DNA of 64,000 nt, taken from the NCBI GenBank assembly GCA_020444475.1, contig JAHLKV010000003.1, forward strand, positions 248,001 through 312,000, written 5' to 3'. The translations under genes and the position numbers were made by a program. The notes beneath the pieces were generated by a model. The model did no database searches. It was not told the DNA's origin and was given only the letters and a program-made list of their open reading frames with translations. Shown here piece by piece: positions 17,644 through 29,337 of this stretch; position 1 is the stretch's first letter, and the number at the start of each line of letters is the position of its first letter. This DNA comes from a bacterium (GTDB lineage: Bacteria > Zixibacteria > MSB-5A5 > GN15 > FEB-12).

Positions 17644-18786
17644 TTATCGACCGATAACGTTACCGGCGATAACCAGGCGCTGAACCTCCGAAGTTCCTTC
17701 GTAGATCTCCAGCACCCGCTGGTCGCGGTACAGTTTCTCGATCTGCGAGAATTCGCCGATGAAACCATACCCGCCGTGAATCTGCATGGCGCGATCGACA
17801 CAGAAGTTGGCCACTTCCGATGCGTACAGCTTGGCCATCGACGCTTCCAGCGAAAACTTCTCGCCGGCGTCCTGAAGCTGCACCGCCTTGTAGGTCAGGC
17901 ACCGGGCCGCTTCGAGACGCGTCGCCATGTCGGCGATCATCCACTGGATCGCCTGCAGCTTGGCGATCGGCTGACCGAACGCGATACGCTTCTTGGCATA
18001 CGCGACCGACTCATCGAGCGCCCGCTGCGCGATTCCGACTCCCTGCGCGGCCACACCGACACGCGCCGAGTCCAACGTCATCATCGCATACCGGAATCCC
18101 TTGCCGACCTCACCCATCAGGTTCGATGTCGGAGTCTTGACATCCTTCAGCACGATCCCGCCGGTTGTCGCGGCGCGCATACCCATCTTATTTTTCAGGG
18201 TACGGGCATTCCAGCCCGGCTGATTGGTCTCGACCAGCATCGTCGACATTTTCGGCTTGCCCTCGATCTTGCAGAACAAGACGCCAAGCTCGGCGACGTC
18301 GCCGTGCATGATAAATATCTTCTCACCGTTGATCACGTACTGGTCGCCGTTCTCGACCGCCACCGTTTGCTGGTTGGCGGCGTCGGATCCGGCTTCCGGC
18401 TCGGTCAGCACGAAGGCGGGGATAATCTCTCCGCTGGCGCACTTCGGCACCCATTTCTTCTTCTGCTCTTCGCTGGCGAAATGGACGATCGGATAGGTCG
18501 CCAACTCGGCCACCGCACACAGCAGACCGATCGCGGCGTCGTGATAGCACAGCTCTTCGATCAGCGTGACATACTCGAGCTTCGAGCGGCCCTGCCCGCC
18601 GAGTTCCTTCGGCATGGCATACCCGATAAACCCGGCCTCGCCGATTTTCTTGTACAATTCGCGGGGGAACTTGCGCGGCTCCGGCATCTCGTCCAGTTCA
18701 CGCGAGACCGGATACATATGTTTCTCGGCAAAAGCCCTGACCTCTTCACGGACGGCTTCCTGCCGGGGGTCGATGTTGCGTGCCAT
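17644..18786 (-). CDS. Acyl-CoA dehydrogenase, short/branched-chain type
   Basis: The 380-residue flavoprotein has the N-terminal helical domain, FVLTEPEAGSDAANQQT and VINGEKIFI in the FAD/substrate region near 120-145, and the C-terminal domain with MQIHGGYGFIGEFSQIEKLYRDQRVLEIYEGTSEVQR. The Glu in YEGT is the catalytic base position used by short- and branched-chain dehydrogenases. It oxidises an acyl-CoA to the 2-enoyl-CoA, passing electrons to an electron transfer flavoprotein, which is not in the window. Placement beside the isobutyryl-CoA-mutase-like genes suggests butyryl-CoA or isobutyryl-CoA as substrate. Confidence 0.9.
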   Translation of the reverse strand: MARNIDPRQEAVREEVRAFAEKHMYPVSRELDEMPEPRKFPRELYKKIGEAGFIGYAMPKELGGQGRSKLEYVTLIEELCYHDAAIGLLCAVAELATYPIVHFASEEQKKKWVPKCASGEIIPAFVLTEPEAGSDAANQQTVAVENGDQYVINGEKIFIMHGDVAELGVLFCKIEGKPKMSTMLVETNQPGWNARTLKNKMGMRAATTGGIVLKDVKTPTSNLMGEVGKGFRYAMMTLDSARVGVAAQGVGIAQRALDESVAYAKKRIAFGQPIAKLQAIQWMIADMATRLEAARCLTYKAVQLQDAGEKFSLEASMAKLYASEVANFCVDRAMQIHGGYGFIGEFSQIEKLYRDQRVLEIYEGTSEVQRLVIAGNVIGR

Positions 18787-18825
18787 GAAAATCCTCCAGA
18801 AAGATTGACCTATACACCACTCACA

Positions 18826-19245
18826 TTACATAATCTTCTCGTCAGACTGTCTGCCGGCTATCGCCTCTTTCAGAAACGAAATCGCGGCGTCGGTCGGCGC
18901 ACCGGGCGTAAACACTTTCGTTACCCCCATCTTCTCCAGTTCCTGCTTGTCGTCTTCGGGAATAATCCCGCCGCCGAACAGCAGAATGTCCGAGGCGTTT
19001 TTCGCCTTCATCTCGTCGAGAATCGCCGGGAACAGCGTCATGTGCGCCCCGGAGAGAATCGACACCCCGATCGCATCGACATCTTCCTCGATCGCGGCCT
19101 GCACGATCATCTGCGGTGTCTGGCGAAGGCCGGTGTAGATGACTTCGAACCCGGCGTCGCGAAACGCCGCGGCGATCACTTTAATCCCCCGGTCATGACC
19201 GTCCAGACCGGGCTTGGCCAACAGTACTCTGATTTTTTTGTCCAT
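18826..19245 (-). CDS. B12-binding subunit of acyl-CoA mutase
   Basis: The 139-residue protein is the cobalamin-binding half of mutases of the methylmalonyl-CoA family: [11 protein letters not shown] with the cobalt-ligating H17 in the DxHxxG motif, [14 protein letters not shown] near 75, and [10 protein letters not shown] near 105. It is complete and stands alone, as in archaeal McmA2 or IcmB. It lies 103 bp after the isobutyryl-type catalytic subunit, so that is its most likely partner. It is the only such subunit seen, although two catalytic subunits exist in the operon, so it may serve both. Confidence 0.93.
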   Translation of the reverse strand: MDKKIRVLLAKPGLDGHDRGIKVIAAAFRDAGFEVIYTGLRQTPQMIVQAAIEEDVDAIGVSILSGAHMTLFPAILDEMKAKNASDILLFGGGIIPEDDKQELEKMGVTKVFTPGAPTDAAISFLKEAIAGRQSDEKIM

Positions 19246-19348
19246 TGCATCCGTCCATCTGTCACATCACGAACGATGTGAACGTTGGCTCTTATTCACC
19301 AGTTCTCCCGGCTCTCATGCGAACCGGACAGAATCATCAGCGACCTCT

Positions 19349-21046
19349 CTACGACACCTGCATCGCCGCTGCGCTCTCGGAGTATTCACCCCAGCACTCG
19401 CGCAGCACGTCGCACATTTCACCGACCGACACATACGCCCGGCTGCATTCGAGTATCGCCTCGAATGTATTCCCCTTACCGTCGGCGACTTCACGCAACT
19501 TCGCCAGCGCCTGCTGCGCCCGGCCCTGGTCGCGCTCGGCGCGAATCTTCTTCACGAACGCCACCTGCTCCTGCTCGACCGCCCGGTCGATCTTCAGCAC
19601 CGGGATATCGACCTTCTCATCATCGAGCACGAACTTATTCACGCCGACAATCACCCGCTCGTTGCTCTCCAGCTCGGTCTGGTGTGCATACGCCGACTTG
19701 GCCAGCTCGCGCTGGAAATAGCCCTGCTCGATACATTCGAGCACGCCGCCGCGCTCTTCGATCTCAGCAAATATCTTCTCGCACTCGGCTTCCATCTGGT
19801 CGGTCAGCGCCTCCACGAAATACGACCCGGCCAACGGATCAACCGTATTGGCGACACCCGTCTCATAGGCAATGACCTGCTGGGTGCGCAGGGCGATCAG
19901 GGCCGCCTTCTCCGAAGGCAACGCCAGCGTTTCGTCCATCGAGTTCGTATGCAAAGACTGCGTCCCGCCCAGCACAGCCGAGAGCGCCTGAATCGCGGTC
20001 CGCGTGATGTTGTTCTCCGGCTGCTGCGCGGTCAGCGAACACCCGGCCGTCTGCGTGTGGAACCGAAGCAGCCAGCTCTTCGGGTTTTTCGCCCCATATT
20101 TGTTTTTCATCCGCTTGGCGAAAATCCGACGCGCCGCGCGATACTTGGCGATCTCTTCGAAAAAGTCCGAATGCGCATTGAAGAAGTACGAAAGGCGCGG
20201 CGCAAACTCGTCGACATCCTGCCCCGTCTCGATAGCCGATTCGATATACTGAAACCCATCCGCCAGCGTATACGCCAACTCCTGCACCGCGGTGGCGCCC
20301 GCCTCGCGAATGTGATATCCTGAAATAGAGATCGTATTCCACTGCGGCACATGTTTGGTGCAATAGTCCATCATGTCGGTGATGAGGCGGATCGACGGTC
20401 GCGGCGGAAAGATAAACTCCTTCTGCGCGATATATTCCTTCAGAATGTCATTCTGAAGTGTCCCGCGAAGTTTCTCCGAAGGTATCCCCTTCTTCTCGGC
20501 AACCGCGATATACATCGCGAGCAGCATCGACGCCGGCGAGTTGATCGTCATCGAGGTCGAAACCTCAGCCAAATCGATCCCGTCGAAAATGATCTCCATA
20601 TCGGCCAGCGTATCAACCGCCACCCCGCACTTGCCAACCTCGCCGAGCGAGCGCGGATGATCCGAGTCGTAACCCATCAGCGTCGGCAGATCAAACGCCG
20701 TCGAAAGTCCGGTACCGCCCTGCTTGAGAATGTACTTGAACCGCTCATTGGTTTGCCTGGGTGTCCCCATCCCCGCGAACTGACGCATCGTCCACAACCG
20801 CGTGCGATACATCGTGTGATGCACACCGCGCGTGTACGGATATTCACCGGGCAGGCCGATCTCATTCCAGTAGTGCTCGTCGTCGTGCCCTTGTTTAATA
20901 TCAAGCGGGGTATAGAGTTCGTCGATATCGACCCCGGAGACGGTAAAGAAACGGGGAAGTGATTTCTTCTGGCGGGTCTTCTCGGCCGTGGTATTCCAAT
21001 CGGCCAGTCTGGCCTTCAGTTTGTCAAGAAACTTCGATGCAAACAT
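19349..21046 (-). CDS. icmA: Isobutyryl-CoA mutase-like catalytic subunit
   Basis: The 565-residue protein is a B12 mutase barrel with a longer N-terminus than the other copy ([10 protein letters not shown] near 40-50). It shares [19 protein letters not shown] and [19 protein letters not shown]. At the two carboxylate-binding positions it has F90 (RQFAG) and Q208 (YIAQKE), 118 apart, exactly the Phe/Gln pair of isobutyryl-CoA mutase instead of the Tyr/Arg of methylmalonyl-CoA mutase. It should therefore interconvert n-butyryl-CoA and isobutyryl-CoA. It is first in the operon, with GGAG 9 bases before the ATG. Automatic annotation would call it methylmalonyl-CoA mutase. Confidence 0.87.
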   Translation of the reverse strand: MFASKFLDKLKARLADWNTTAEKTRQKKSLPRFFTVSGVDIDELYTPLDIKQGHDDEHYWNEIGLPGEYPYTRGVHHTMYRTRLWTMRQFAGMGTPRQTNERFKYILKQGGTGLSTAFDLPTLMGYDSDHPRSLGEVGKCGVAVDTLADMEIIFDGIDLAEVSTSMTINSPASMLLAMYIAVAEKKGIPSEKLRGTLQNDILKEYIAQKEFIFPPRPSIRLITDMMDYCTKHVPQWNTISISGYHIREAGATAVQELAYTLADGFQYIESAIETGQDVDEFAPRLSYFFNAHSDFFEEIAKYRAARRIFAKRMKNKYGAKNPKSWLLRFHTQTAGCSLTAQQPENNITRTAIQALSAVLGGTQSLHTNSMDETLALPSEKAALIALRTQQVIAYETGVANTVDPLAGSYFVEALTDQMEAECEKIFAEIEERGGVLECIEQGYFQRELAKSAYAHQTELESNERVIVGVNKFVLDDEKVDIPVLKIDRAVEQEQVAFVKKIRAERDQGRAQQALAKLREVADGKGNTFEAILECSRAYVSVGEMCDVLRECWGEYSESAAAMQVS

Positions 21047-21077
21047 GCTATGGTTCTCCGTTTATTTACAAGGTGTT

Positions 21078-21106
21078 ATGATAATACACGTCCTCCCGGA
21101 GCGCAA
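21078..21106 (-). promoter_or_regulatory. Candidate promoter of the acyl-CoA operon
   Basis: On the minus strand TTGCGC and TATCAT are separated by 17 bases, with the predicted start about 25 bases before the icmA ATG. The -35 is a weak match. Confidence 0.4.
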
Positions 21107-21274
21107 GCAGGTTCGCGCTCGACCGACCTTGGTGCAGTCTCAATAACGCCTTGACAATCAACAAGTTCCTCTCGCTCGTCGGCGCGCCGGCGAGAGCCGC
21201 TCGGGCAGAAAAAGCGTTGACCTTCCCCGGCCGCCCCCGCATACTCCGAAGACCTCCAAACGGGACCCGAATAC

Positions 21275-22486
21275 GTGAATGCGATTCCAGACATTTCCGC
21301 CCGACAGACCCTGATTGTCGTCTCGCTCATCGCAGCCTGCCTGCTGATCTCCATCTGGCTGCAGGTGCAGGTATCACCGTCGCCGATGACCCAGAGCGAA
21401 GATATCTGGCAGCAAAAACTGGACATGCACCTGCACGACTACCCGTTTTCCGTTCGTCCCCTGCAGAGCTATACCACTCTTAGCCTTCACACCCTCACCG
21501 GCATCCCTGTCCGTGAGTCGTTCTTCATCATCCAGTTTCTCCTCGCCGGACTGCTGGGGCTCGCTTTCTACCGACTGATGCGACAGATGGCGTTCGATCA
21601 CCGCTGGTCGTCCGTCGGCGTCCTCCTCCTCATGACCTCCTACCCGATCATCGGGGCACATTGGGAGCCAACCCACACCTGGGACGACATCTGGGCGTAC
21701 CTGTTTCTCGTCCTGACCGTCACAGCGGCACTCGCAAAGAAACCGACCCGGGCCACCCTCTGGCTGATCCTCGCCATCCTCGCCCGGGAGCCGGTCGCCG
21801 TCTTTTATCCGGTCTTCGCCTACCTGATCGTCTCCAACCGCAATTCGCATAGCAAACTGAAACTGGCCCTGTGTCTGGCGGCGCCGGTCCTGTTCACGAT
21901 CGGCATGCGCCTGATCTTCACACAGCCGATGGATATCTGGCGGTGGCCGGTGACTATCCTCGGCAACTTCGGCGATCCCCTCCGCATCAACGACACCGTC
22001 GTCTCGGTCATCATTGCCTTCGGTTTCATGTGGCTGGTCTCGGCGATAGGGCTGTTTCGCACCGCCACCACCAATCGGTACACCTCGCGCGACTGGCTGC
22101 TGTGGGCCTGGCTGATCACCGTACCGATAACCCTCTATCTCTCTCTGACCGGTTCACTCGCCCGCGAAACAAGAATCCTCTTCCCACCATTTGTCTGCGT
22201 CATACCGCTGAGCGTACTCGCCCTGCAGTATCTGGTCAACATTGTGCGACCAGCCATGACCCGAAAACTCGCACTCCTGCTCACCCTCGGCGCCATCCTC
22301 AGTGTGACAGCCGGCGTGATCGCCGCGAATACCGTTCTCTTTCCGACATTTCACTATACGGCCAACGAACGCATACGCCGCCCCCTGGCCGGGTTCCACC
22401 TCGGCGCGACAGCCGCTCTCTCGCTTGTCTTTGTCTATGGCTTCTCACGCCGTCCCCCCAGGTCACCATCCCGTCACACTTCTTGA
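21275..22486 (+). CDS. Polytopic membrane protein of unknown function
   Basis: The 403-residue protein has about ten predicted membrane helices beginning TLIVVSLIAACLLISIWLQV, with a first large loop (residues 35-75) and conserved-looking charged patches HTWDD near 140 and LAREPVAVFYP near 166. Topology and the R-E-P patch resemble C-type, polyprenyl-linked glycosyltransferases or related DUF families, but no diagnostic motif is visible. The start is a GTG at 21275. The next gene has similar architecture (LNRESIIFLLP at the equivalent place), so the two are probably distant paralogues. Confidence 0.65.
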   Translation: MNAIPDISARQTLIVVSLIAACLLISIWLQVQVSPSPMTQSEDIWQQKLDMHLHDYPFSVRPLQSYTTLSLHTLTGIPVRESFFIIQFLLAGLLGLAFYRLMRQMAFDHRWSSVGVLLLMTSYPIIGAHWEPTHTWDDIWAYLFLVLTVTAALAKKPTRATLWLILAILAREPVAVFYPVFAYLIVSNRNSHSKLKLALCLAAPVLFTIGMRLIFTQPMDIWRWPVTILGNFGDPLRINDTVVSVIIAFGFMWLVSAIGLFRTATTNRYTSRDWLLWAWLITVPITLYLSLTGSLARETRILFPPFVCVIPLSVLALQYLVNIVRPAMTRKLALLLTLGAILSVTAGVIAANTVLFPTFHYTANERIRRPLAGFHLGATAALSLVFVYGFSRRPPRSPSRHTS

Positions 22487-22622
22487 CTTCGCAACGACAC
22501 CTGACTATCCTGCCACTTCAAGCTCGTTAATCGCACACCATCAACCGGAGTAACCTCCCCTGCTTGGCGCAGTCCTCATATACCTTGCGCTTGCCCTCCG
22601 CTTTGGCTTCGGGCTGGACTCA

Positions 22623-23732
22623 TTGTCGCTCGCGTGGTTCGAAGGCAAACTGACCGCCCTCCGCGACCGGCTCGGGACGTTCGGCTTCTGTGCCACTCTC
22701 TCCCTTGGTGCAATGTTCCTCGCCATCATGTACGTCCGCCTCGACACCCACTGCCACCATCTCGGCTACTGGTATGCCGAACTCTCTCGCGCCCCGTTTG
22801 ACTTCGCGACCGAGAACCCGGTTGGCTTCCGACGTCTCACACCGACTATCAGTTATCTGCTCGGGCTGAGCGGCCGTCTGATCGTAGTGACAAATCTCCT
22901 TTTCGCCGCCGCTCTGCTCTTTGCCGTCGCGAGGTATTTCGTGACCCGAAGCGAGCGTCTCGTGGACACGGCGATGGCCGTCGCCGTCATGACCTTCTCG
23001 CTCGTCACCCTGACCACCATCCACTGCGGCGGCTACACCGACTCCGCCACCTACCTGCTCATCTTCCTGATGTGGTGGTTTCGAAAGCGCGCTGCGGTCT
23101 TCTATCCGCTTTTCTTCCTCTGCCTGCTCAACCGCGAGTCAATCATCTTCCTGCTTCCCTGGCTGGTCTTCGTTCGGGCGCAGGCCCTTAATTTTCGCTG
23201 GCGATGGCTTCCGGAGACCGTTATCGGGTTTGCGCTCCCCATCGCCGCCTATCTCGGCTACCGCGAATGGATAGCCCAACACACCGAAGTGACCTTCACG
23301 CTCGACTACTACGTTTCGCAGTTCCTCGCCGATCCGCTGACCGTCTTCCGCACGACCTTCTACTACCACGGACTGGGCGCCTTCTCGGTCTTCAAGCTGC
23401 TGTGGATATTCCCCCTCCTTGCAGTCGGCCTGCACATCAGGCAGCGTGAATGGCCACCGCTCGTCTCGTATGGACTGCTCCTTGTCGGCGCTTACGCTCA
23501 GCTTTTTTTCGCGATCGACACCTCACGCATGATGACCATGGCCTTCATGGTCATGCCGATCGCTCTGCTCTACCTGTTTCAGGGTAACAAACTGAATGTT
23601 CGCCGATGGGCAGGCTGGGTGTTGTGGGCAAACCTCGCCGTGCCGACTCTCTACACGGCGGAAAACATCATCGAGATATGGCATCCCCAGTGGCGCACCT
23701 GGCTGCTGCAATTGATGAAGCTGTCGGGGTAG
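22623..23732 (+). CDS. Polytopic membrane protein, probable paralogue of its neighbour
   Basis: The 369-residue protein has about nine membrane helices. HCGGYTDSATYLLIFLMWWF near 140 and CLLNRESIIFLLPWLVFVRA near 170 align by position with HTWDD and AREPVAVFYP of the preceding gene. The start is unclear: TTG at 22623 is the first standard start, but the frame is open back to 22554 and encodes a hydrophobic LLGAVLIYLALALRF segment, with GGAG upstream of a CTG at 22560. The true protein may begin there, about 21 residues earlier. Function unknown; it could act on a lipid-linked sugar. Confidence 0.6.
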   Translation: MSLAWFEGKLTALRDRLGTFGFCATLSLGAMFLAIMYVRLDTHCHHLGYWYAELSRAPFDFATENPVGFRRLTPTISYLLGLSGRLIVVTNLLFAAALLFAVARYFVTRSERLVDTAMAVAVMTFSLVTLTTIHCGGYTDSATYLLIFLMWWFRKRAAVFYPLFFLCLLNRESIIFLLPWLVFVRAQALNFRWRWLPETVIGFALPIAAYLGYREWIAQHTEVTFTLDYYVSQFLADPLTVFRTTFYYHGLGAFSVFKLLWIFPLLAVGLHIRQREWPPLVSYGLLLVGAYAQLFFAIDTSRMMTMAFMVMPIALLYLFQGNKLNVRRWAGWVLWANLAVPTLYTAENIIEIWHPQWRTWLLQLMKLSG

Positions 23733-23747
23733 AAGTGCGAGCGGGCG

Positions 23748-24704
23748 CTACGCGCGGACGAATTCGCTGAGAGAAACCTTCAGGATGCGGTCACTGGCGC
23801 TGAACGGATCGGTCTTCCCGTCGTAGATGTCCTGAATGATCTGTTCGATATTGGCCGACTCGGGCAACCGCTCTTCGACAATGCGGCTGAACCGCACCTG
23901 AAGAATGCGGGTGAGCTTCTTGTGGATCTGCCGACGGCGACGTTCGTCGAACGCTCCCTCGGCCTTCATGTGCTCCTGATGCTTGGTAATCGTCTCGTAA
24001 AGCTCCTCGACACCCTCGGTGCTGGTCGCCACCGTCTTCACCACCGGGATCGACCACTTGTCCGCCGACGGTTTCCGCATCTTGAGCATCTGCCGAAGCT
24101 CCGACAGGATCCGATCCGCCCCCGGGCGGTCCGCCTTGTTCACGCAGAACAGATCGGCGATCTCCATCAGCCCGGCCTTCATCGTCTGCACCGAGTCCCC
24201 CGACTCCGGCACGACCACCACCGCCACCGTGTCGCACGAATCGACAATATCCAGTTCGACCTGACCCACCCCGACTGTCTCCAGCAGGGTGACATCAAAA
24301 CCAAACGCATCGTAGAGGATCGTGACGTTATCGGTAGCGCCGGCCAGGCCGCCGCTGGCGCCACGAGTCGCCATGGAGCGGAAATAAAAAGAACCGTCGG
24401 TGGGGAAATCCGCCATCCGCACGCGGTCACCCAACAGCGCCCCGCCGGTAAACGGCGAGGTCGGATCAACCGCAATGACGCCGACCTTCAACCCCTCTTT
24501 CAGCAGCCGGTGCGCCAGGCAGTTGACCAGTGTCGACTTGCCCGCCCCCGGCGGACCGGTGACGCCGATTCGTACGGCGCCGCCGACCTTCGGATATAAA
24601 CGGCTGAGCAGTTCAAGATAGCCGTCGCTGCGATTCTCGACGTGCGAGATGAGACGCGACAACGCACGGATGTCGCCCTCGAGAAATCGTTCCAGTACCG
24701 TCAT
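23748..24704 (-). CDS. meaB: MeaB-type GTPase, acyl-CoA mutase chaperone
   Basis: The 318-residue G protein has Walker A GVTGPPGAGKSTLVN near 50, VGVIAVDPTSPF near 78, the LLETVGVGQVELDIVD region and VNKADRPGADR (NKxD) near 195, all typical of MeaB/ArgK (YgfD). MeaB proteins load adenosylcobalamin and protect B12 mutases from inactivation. It lies 2.7 kb from the mutase operon, separated by two membrane genes on the opposite strand, yet is the only such protein here, so it probably serves one or both mutases. Its start lies 3 bp downstream of the recJ stop, suggesting co-transcription with recJ. Confidence 0.93.
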   Translation of the reverse strand: MTVLERFLEGDIRALSRLISHVENRSDGYLELLSRLYPKVGGAVRIGVTGPPGAGKSTLVNCLAHRLLKEGLKVGVIAVDPTSPFTGGALLGDRVRMADFPTDGSFYFRSMATRGASGGLAGATDNVTILYDAFGFDVTLLETVGVGQVELDIVDSCDTVAVVVVPESGDSVQTMKAGLMEIADLFCVNKADRPGADRILSELRQMLKMRKPSADKWSIPVVKTVATSTEGVEELYETITKHQEHMKAEGAFDERRRRQIHKKLTRILQVRFSRIVEERLPESANIEQIIQDIYDGKTDPFSASDRILKVSLSEFVRA

Positions 24705-24707
24705 GGC

Positions 24708-26456
24708 TTATACATACCCGGGCGACATGTCTCCGGCCGTCAGCTTGATATCGCGAAGCCTGATCTGAATATGCGTGTGGCCGTTGTACGTGTTGTACTC
24801 GACCGCATAGACGATATCAACCAGGCAGCCCTTGTCGGAGATGACCTGCGCCTTGTCGCCGAATCCAAACCCGATCACGTCAAACACCGCGTTCCCTTTA
24901 CGCACCCGCATTTTGAGATGATTGTTACCAACCACATACGGCTGGCCGAGCACCTCGCAGTTGCGGGTGAGGAAGACAGGTCGAAGGTTCTGGGGGCCGA
25001 ACGGCGCAAATGCCTCGATTGCATGCATGAAGTCATCGTCGATCTCCGACAACTCGATCTCAAGATCGATATGCAGCTTGGGAACGATATCTTCCTTCGT
25101 CAGGTGCCGCATCGACACCTCTTTGAACCGTTCCCGGAACTCCGGAATTTTGTCCGGTTTGATCGACAGTCCGGCGGCATACTTGTGCCCGCCGTATTTG
25201 ATAAGCAAATCCTCGCACTCTTTCAGCGCCTCGCACAGATGGAATCCGGGAATCGATCTCGCCGAGCCTTTTCCTTCGCCGTCGGAGATGGCGATCATCA
25301 CCGTCGGCAGATGATACCGCTCCACGAGACGACTGGCGACAATACCGATCACCCCCTGATGCCAGCCCTCCTCGGCCAGCACAATCGCCTGGTCCTTCTC
25401 AAGGTCACACACCTCGTGCATCTGGTCGAGCGCCTGGTGCAGGGTAAACTCGTCGATTTCTTTGCGACGTTTGTTCTCGGAATCAAGCGTACGGGCGATC
25501 TCCGAGGCCATCCGTTCATCGCGGGTCGACAGCAGCCGAATCGCCTGCTTGGCGTCGCCCAGACGACCGAGCGCGTTGATCCTCGGCGCCAAAATAAACA
25601 CCACCTGCCCGGTAGAGATATCTTTGCCCATCAGGCCGGATACAAACGCCAGCGACTTGAGACCCGGCTTGTTGGTCCGGGAAATCTGCCGCATGCCGAA
25701 CTTCGTCACCACCCGGTTCTCTCCGACCAGCGGGACGATATCAGCCGAAGTACCCAACGCGACCAGATCAAGATGGTCCTGCAACTCGCGCTCGTCCTGA
25801 TTCAGACGGCGGTACAGCGCCTGCGCGAACTTAAACGCCACGCCCACCCCGGACAGCTCGCCGCCATACTCGCAGGCGCTCTGCTTGGGATCGATAATCG
25901 CGTTGGCCCCGGGAATCTTTTCCCCCGGCTCATGGTGATCGGTGATGACGACATCGAGCCCCTGGCCTTTGGCGTACTCAACTTCGTCGACCGCCGTGAT
26001 ACCCGTGTCGACCGTTACAATGAGCGTGACACCCTTGTCCTTCGCCTCATTGATTCCGTCGATCGACAGCCCATATCCCTCGGTCAGCCGGTTCGGCAGA
26101 TAGAAATCGACCTGCGCTCCCAGCTTGTTGAGGACCATGTATAACAAGGCGGTTGCCGTGATACCGTCGACATCATAGTCGCCGTAAATCATGATCCGCT
26201 CGTTATCCATCAACGCCCGCGTAATGCGCTCGATACCGGCCTGCATACCCTCCATCTCAAACGGGTCCTTCAGGTCGGCCATCGACGGATTCAGAAAACG
26301 CTGGATCGCCTCAGGGGTATCAATCTGGCGATTGATGAGGATCTTGACAATATTTACCGGCAGATCTGCCTCGCCCGCGATACGGGCGACCAAATCATGA
26401 TCAGGCTCCTGGGCAAGAACCCACTTAAGCGGTTTTGAGCGATGCGCCCAGGACAT
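24708..26456 (-). CDS. recJ: Single-stranded-DNA-specific exonuclease RecJ
   Basis: The 582-residue protein has the DHH phosphoesterase motifs MIYGDYDVDGITATALL near 90, TVDTGI near 145 and DHHEPGE near 165, the DHHA1 domain with GGHKYAAG near 410, and a C-terminal OB-like domain. It degrades single-stranded DNA 5' to 3' in recombination and mismatch repair. The ATG at 26456 has GGAGG 7 bases upstream; an in-frame ATG at 26471 has none. Length is in the RecJ range. It is followed by meaB and preceded by the RNase P RNA on the same strand. Confidence 0.94.
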   Translation of the reverse strand: MSWAHRSKPLKWVLAQEPDHDLVARIAGEADLPVNIVKILINRQIDTPEAIQRFLNPSMADLKDPFEMEGMQAGIERITRALMDNERIMIYGDYDVDGITATALLYMVLNKLGAQVDFYLPNRLTEGYGLSIDGINEAKDKGVTLIVTVDTGITAVDEVEYAKGQGLDVVITDHHEPGEKIPGANAIIDPKQSACEYGGELSGVGVAFKFAQALYRRLNQDERELQDHLDLVALGTSADIVPLVGENRVVTKFGMRQISRTNKPGLKSLAFVSGLMGKDISTGQVVFILAPRINALGRLGDAKQAIRLLSTRDERMASEIARTLDSENKRRKEIDEFTLHQALDQMHEVCDLEKDQAIVLAEEGWHQGVIGIVASRLVERYHLPTVMIAISDGEGKGSARSIPGFHLCEALKECEDLLIKYGGHKYAAGLSIKPDKIPEFRERFKEVSMRHLTKEDIVPKLHIDLEIELSEIDDDFMHAIEAFAPFGPQNLRPVFLTRNCEVLGQPYVVGNNHLKMRVRKGNAVFDVIGFGFGDKAQVISDKGCLVDIVYAVEYNTYNGHTHIQIRLRDIKLTAGDMSPGYV

Positions 26457-26483
26457 AACAAGCCTCCACATGTAAGAGGCTTA

Positions 26484-26861
26484 GGAAAGCAGGATCGTAA
26501 GCCGAATTCTGTTTCCCGACAGAGCGCGAGCCCTTTCGGACAACAGCCATTTATCTTGGCAGACGGTTGCCCGCCTGCTCTATGCGGCCCACCCGGGAAT
26601 CATAGCGGGGCGAACCAACCCCTGTTCCCTTATTTGGCCTTGCTCCGGACGGGGTTTACCCACGACGCCCATTGCTGGGCGACGGCGTGGTCTCTTACAC
26701 CACGGTTTCACCCTTACCCACTATAAGCGGGCGGTCTGGTTTCTGTGGCACTTTCCGTCGGATCGCTCCGCCCCGGCGTTACCGGGCGTCCCGGTTCTCT
26801 GGAGTTCGGACTTTCCTCACTCTGAACTTACGTTTAGAGCGCGACTGTTCCTCCTGCTTCC
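26484..26861 (-). ncRNA. rnpB: RNase P RNA, bacterial type A
   Basis: The minus strand contains the conserved RNase P elements in order: GGAAAGTCCGAACTCC near the 5' end (26808-26823), ACGGAAAGTGCCACAGAAA, GGGTAAGGGTGAAACCG, GTGGTGTAAGAGACCAC, and near the 3' end GAAACAGAATTCGGCTTA. The ends pair as GGAAGCAGGA with TCCTGCTTTCC, forming P1, and set the limits to about 378 nucleotides. It is the catalytic RNA that matures tRNA 5' ends. The recJ start lies 28 bp past its 3' end. Confidence 0.95.
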
Positions 26862-26915
26862 ATTCGCCTATGTTTCTATATACAACAACAACAACTTCAC
26901 ACTGAAACAGCCGGA

Positions 26916-29158
<2,243 letters not shown>

Positions 29159-29193
29159 TACACCTCCAGAGCGTGCGAATTACCCGTCGAGAC

Positions 29194-29232
29194 AAAAAAA
29201 GCGCATTTCCCGCCTTGTACGGAAAACGCGCT
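29194..29232 (-). terminator. Terminator of the tRNA operon
   Basis: The minus strand has an imperfect AGCGCGTTTTCC/GGGAAATGCGCT stem followed by a 7-T run, between the tRNA genes and the zinc-ribbon gene. Confidence 0.75.
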
Positions 29233-29337
29233 GAAGCGTCTTACTGCTCTCGAGCCGTTTTTGCCCCGCCGACTACCGGCCTCGGCTCGCATACCATATG
29301 CAATCAATCTACTGTACGCCATCTTCCCTTATCAATA

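Noticed and set aside
17020..19281. A 753-codon open frame on the plus strand
   Set aside because: It lies antisense to the acyl-CoA dehydrogenase, B12 subunit and MBL genes, which have intact families and motifs. Its composition is that of a shadow frame in GC-rich DNA.
24642..26144. A 500-codon open frame on the plus strand
   Set aside because: It is antisense to recJ, which shows all DHH motifs.
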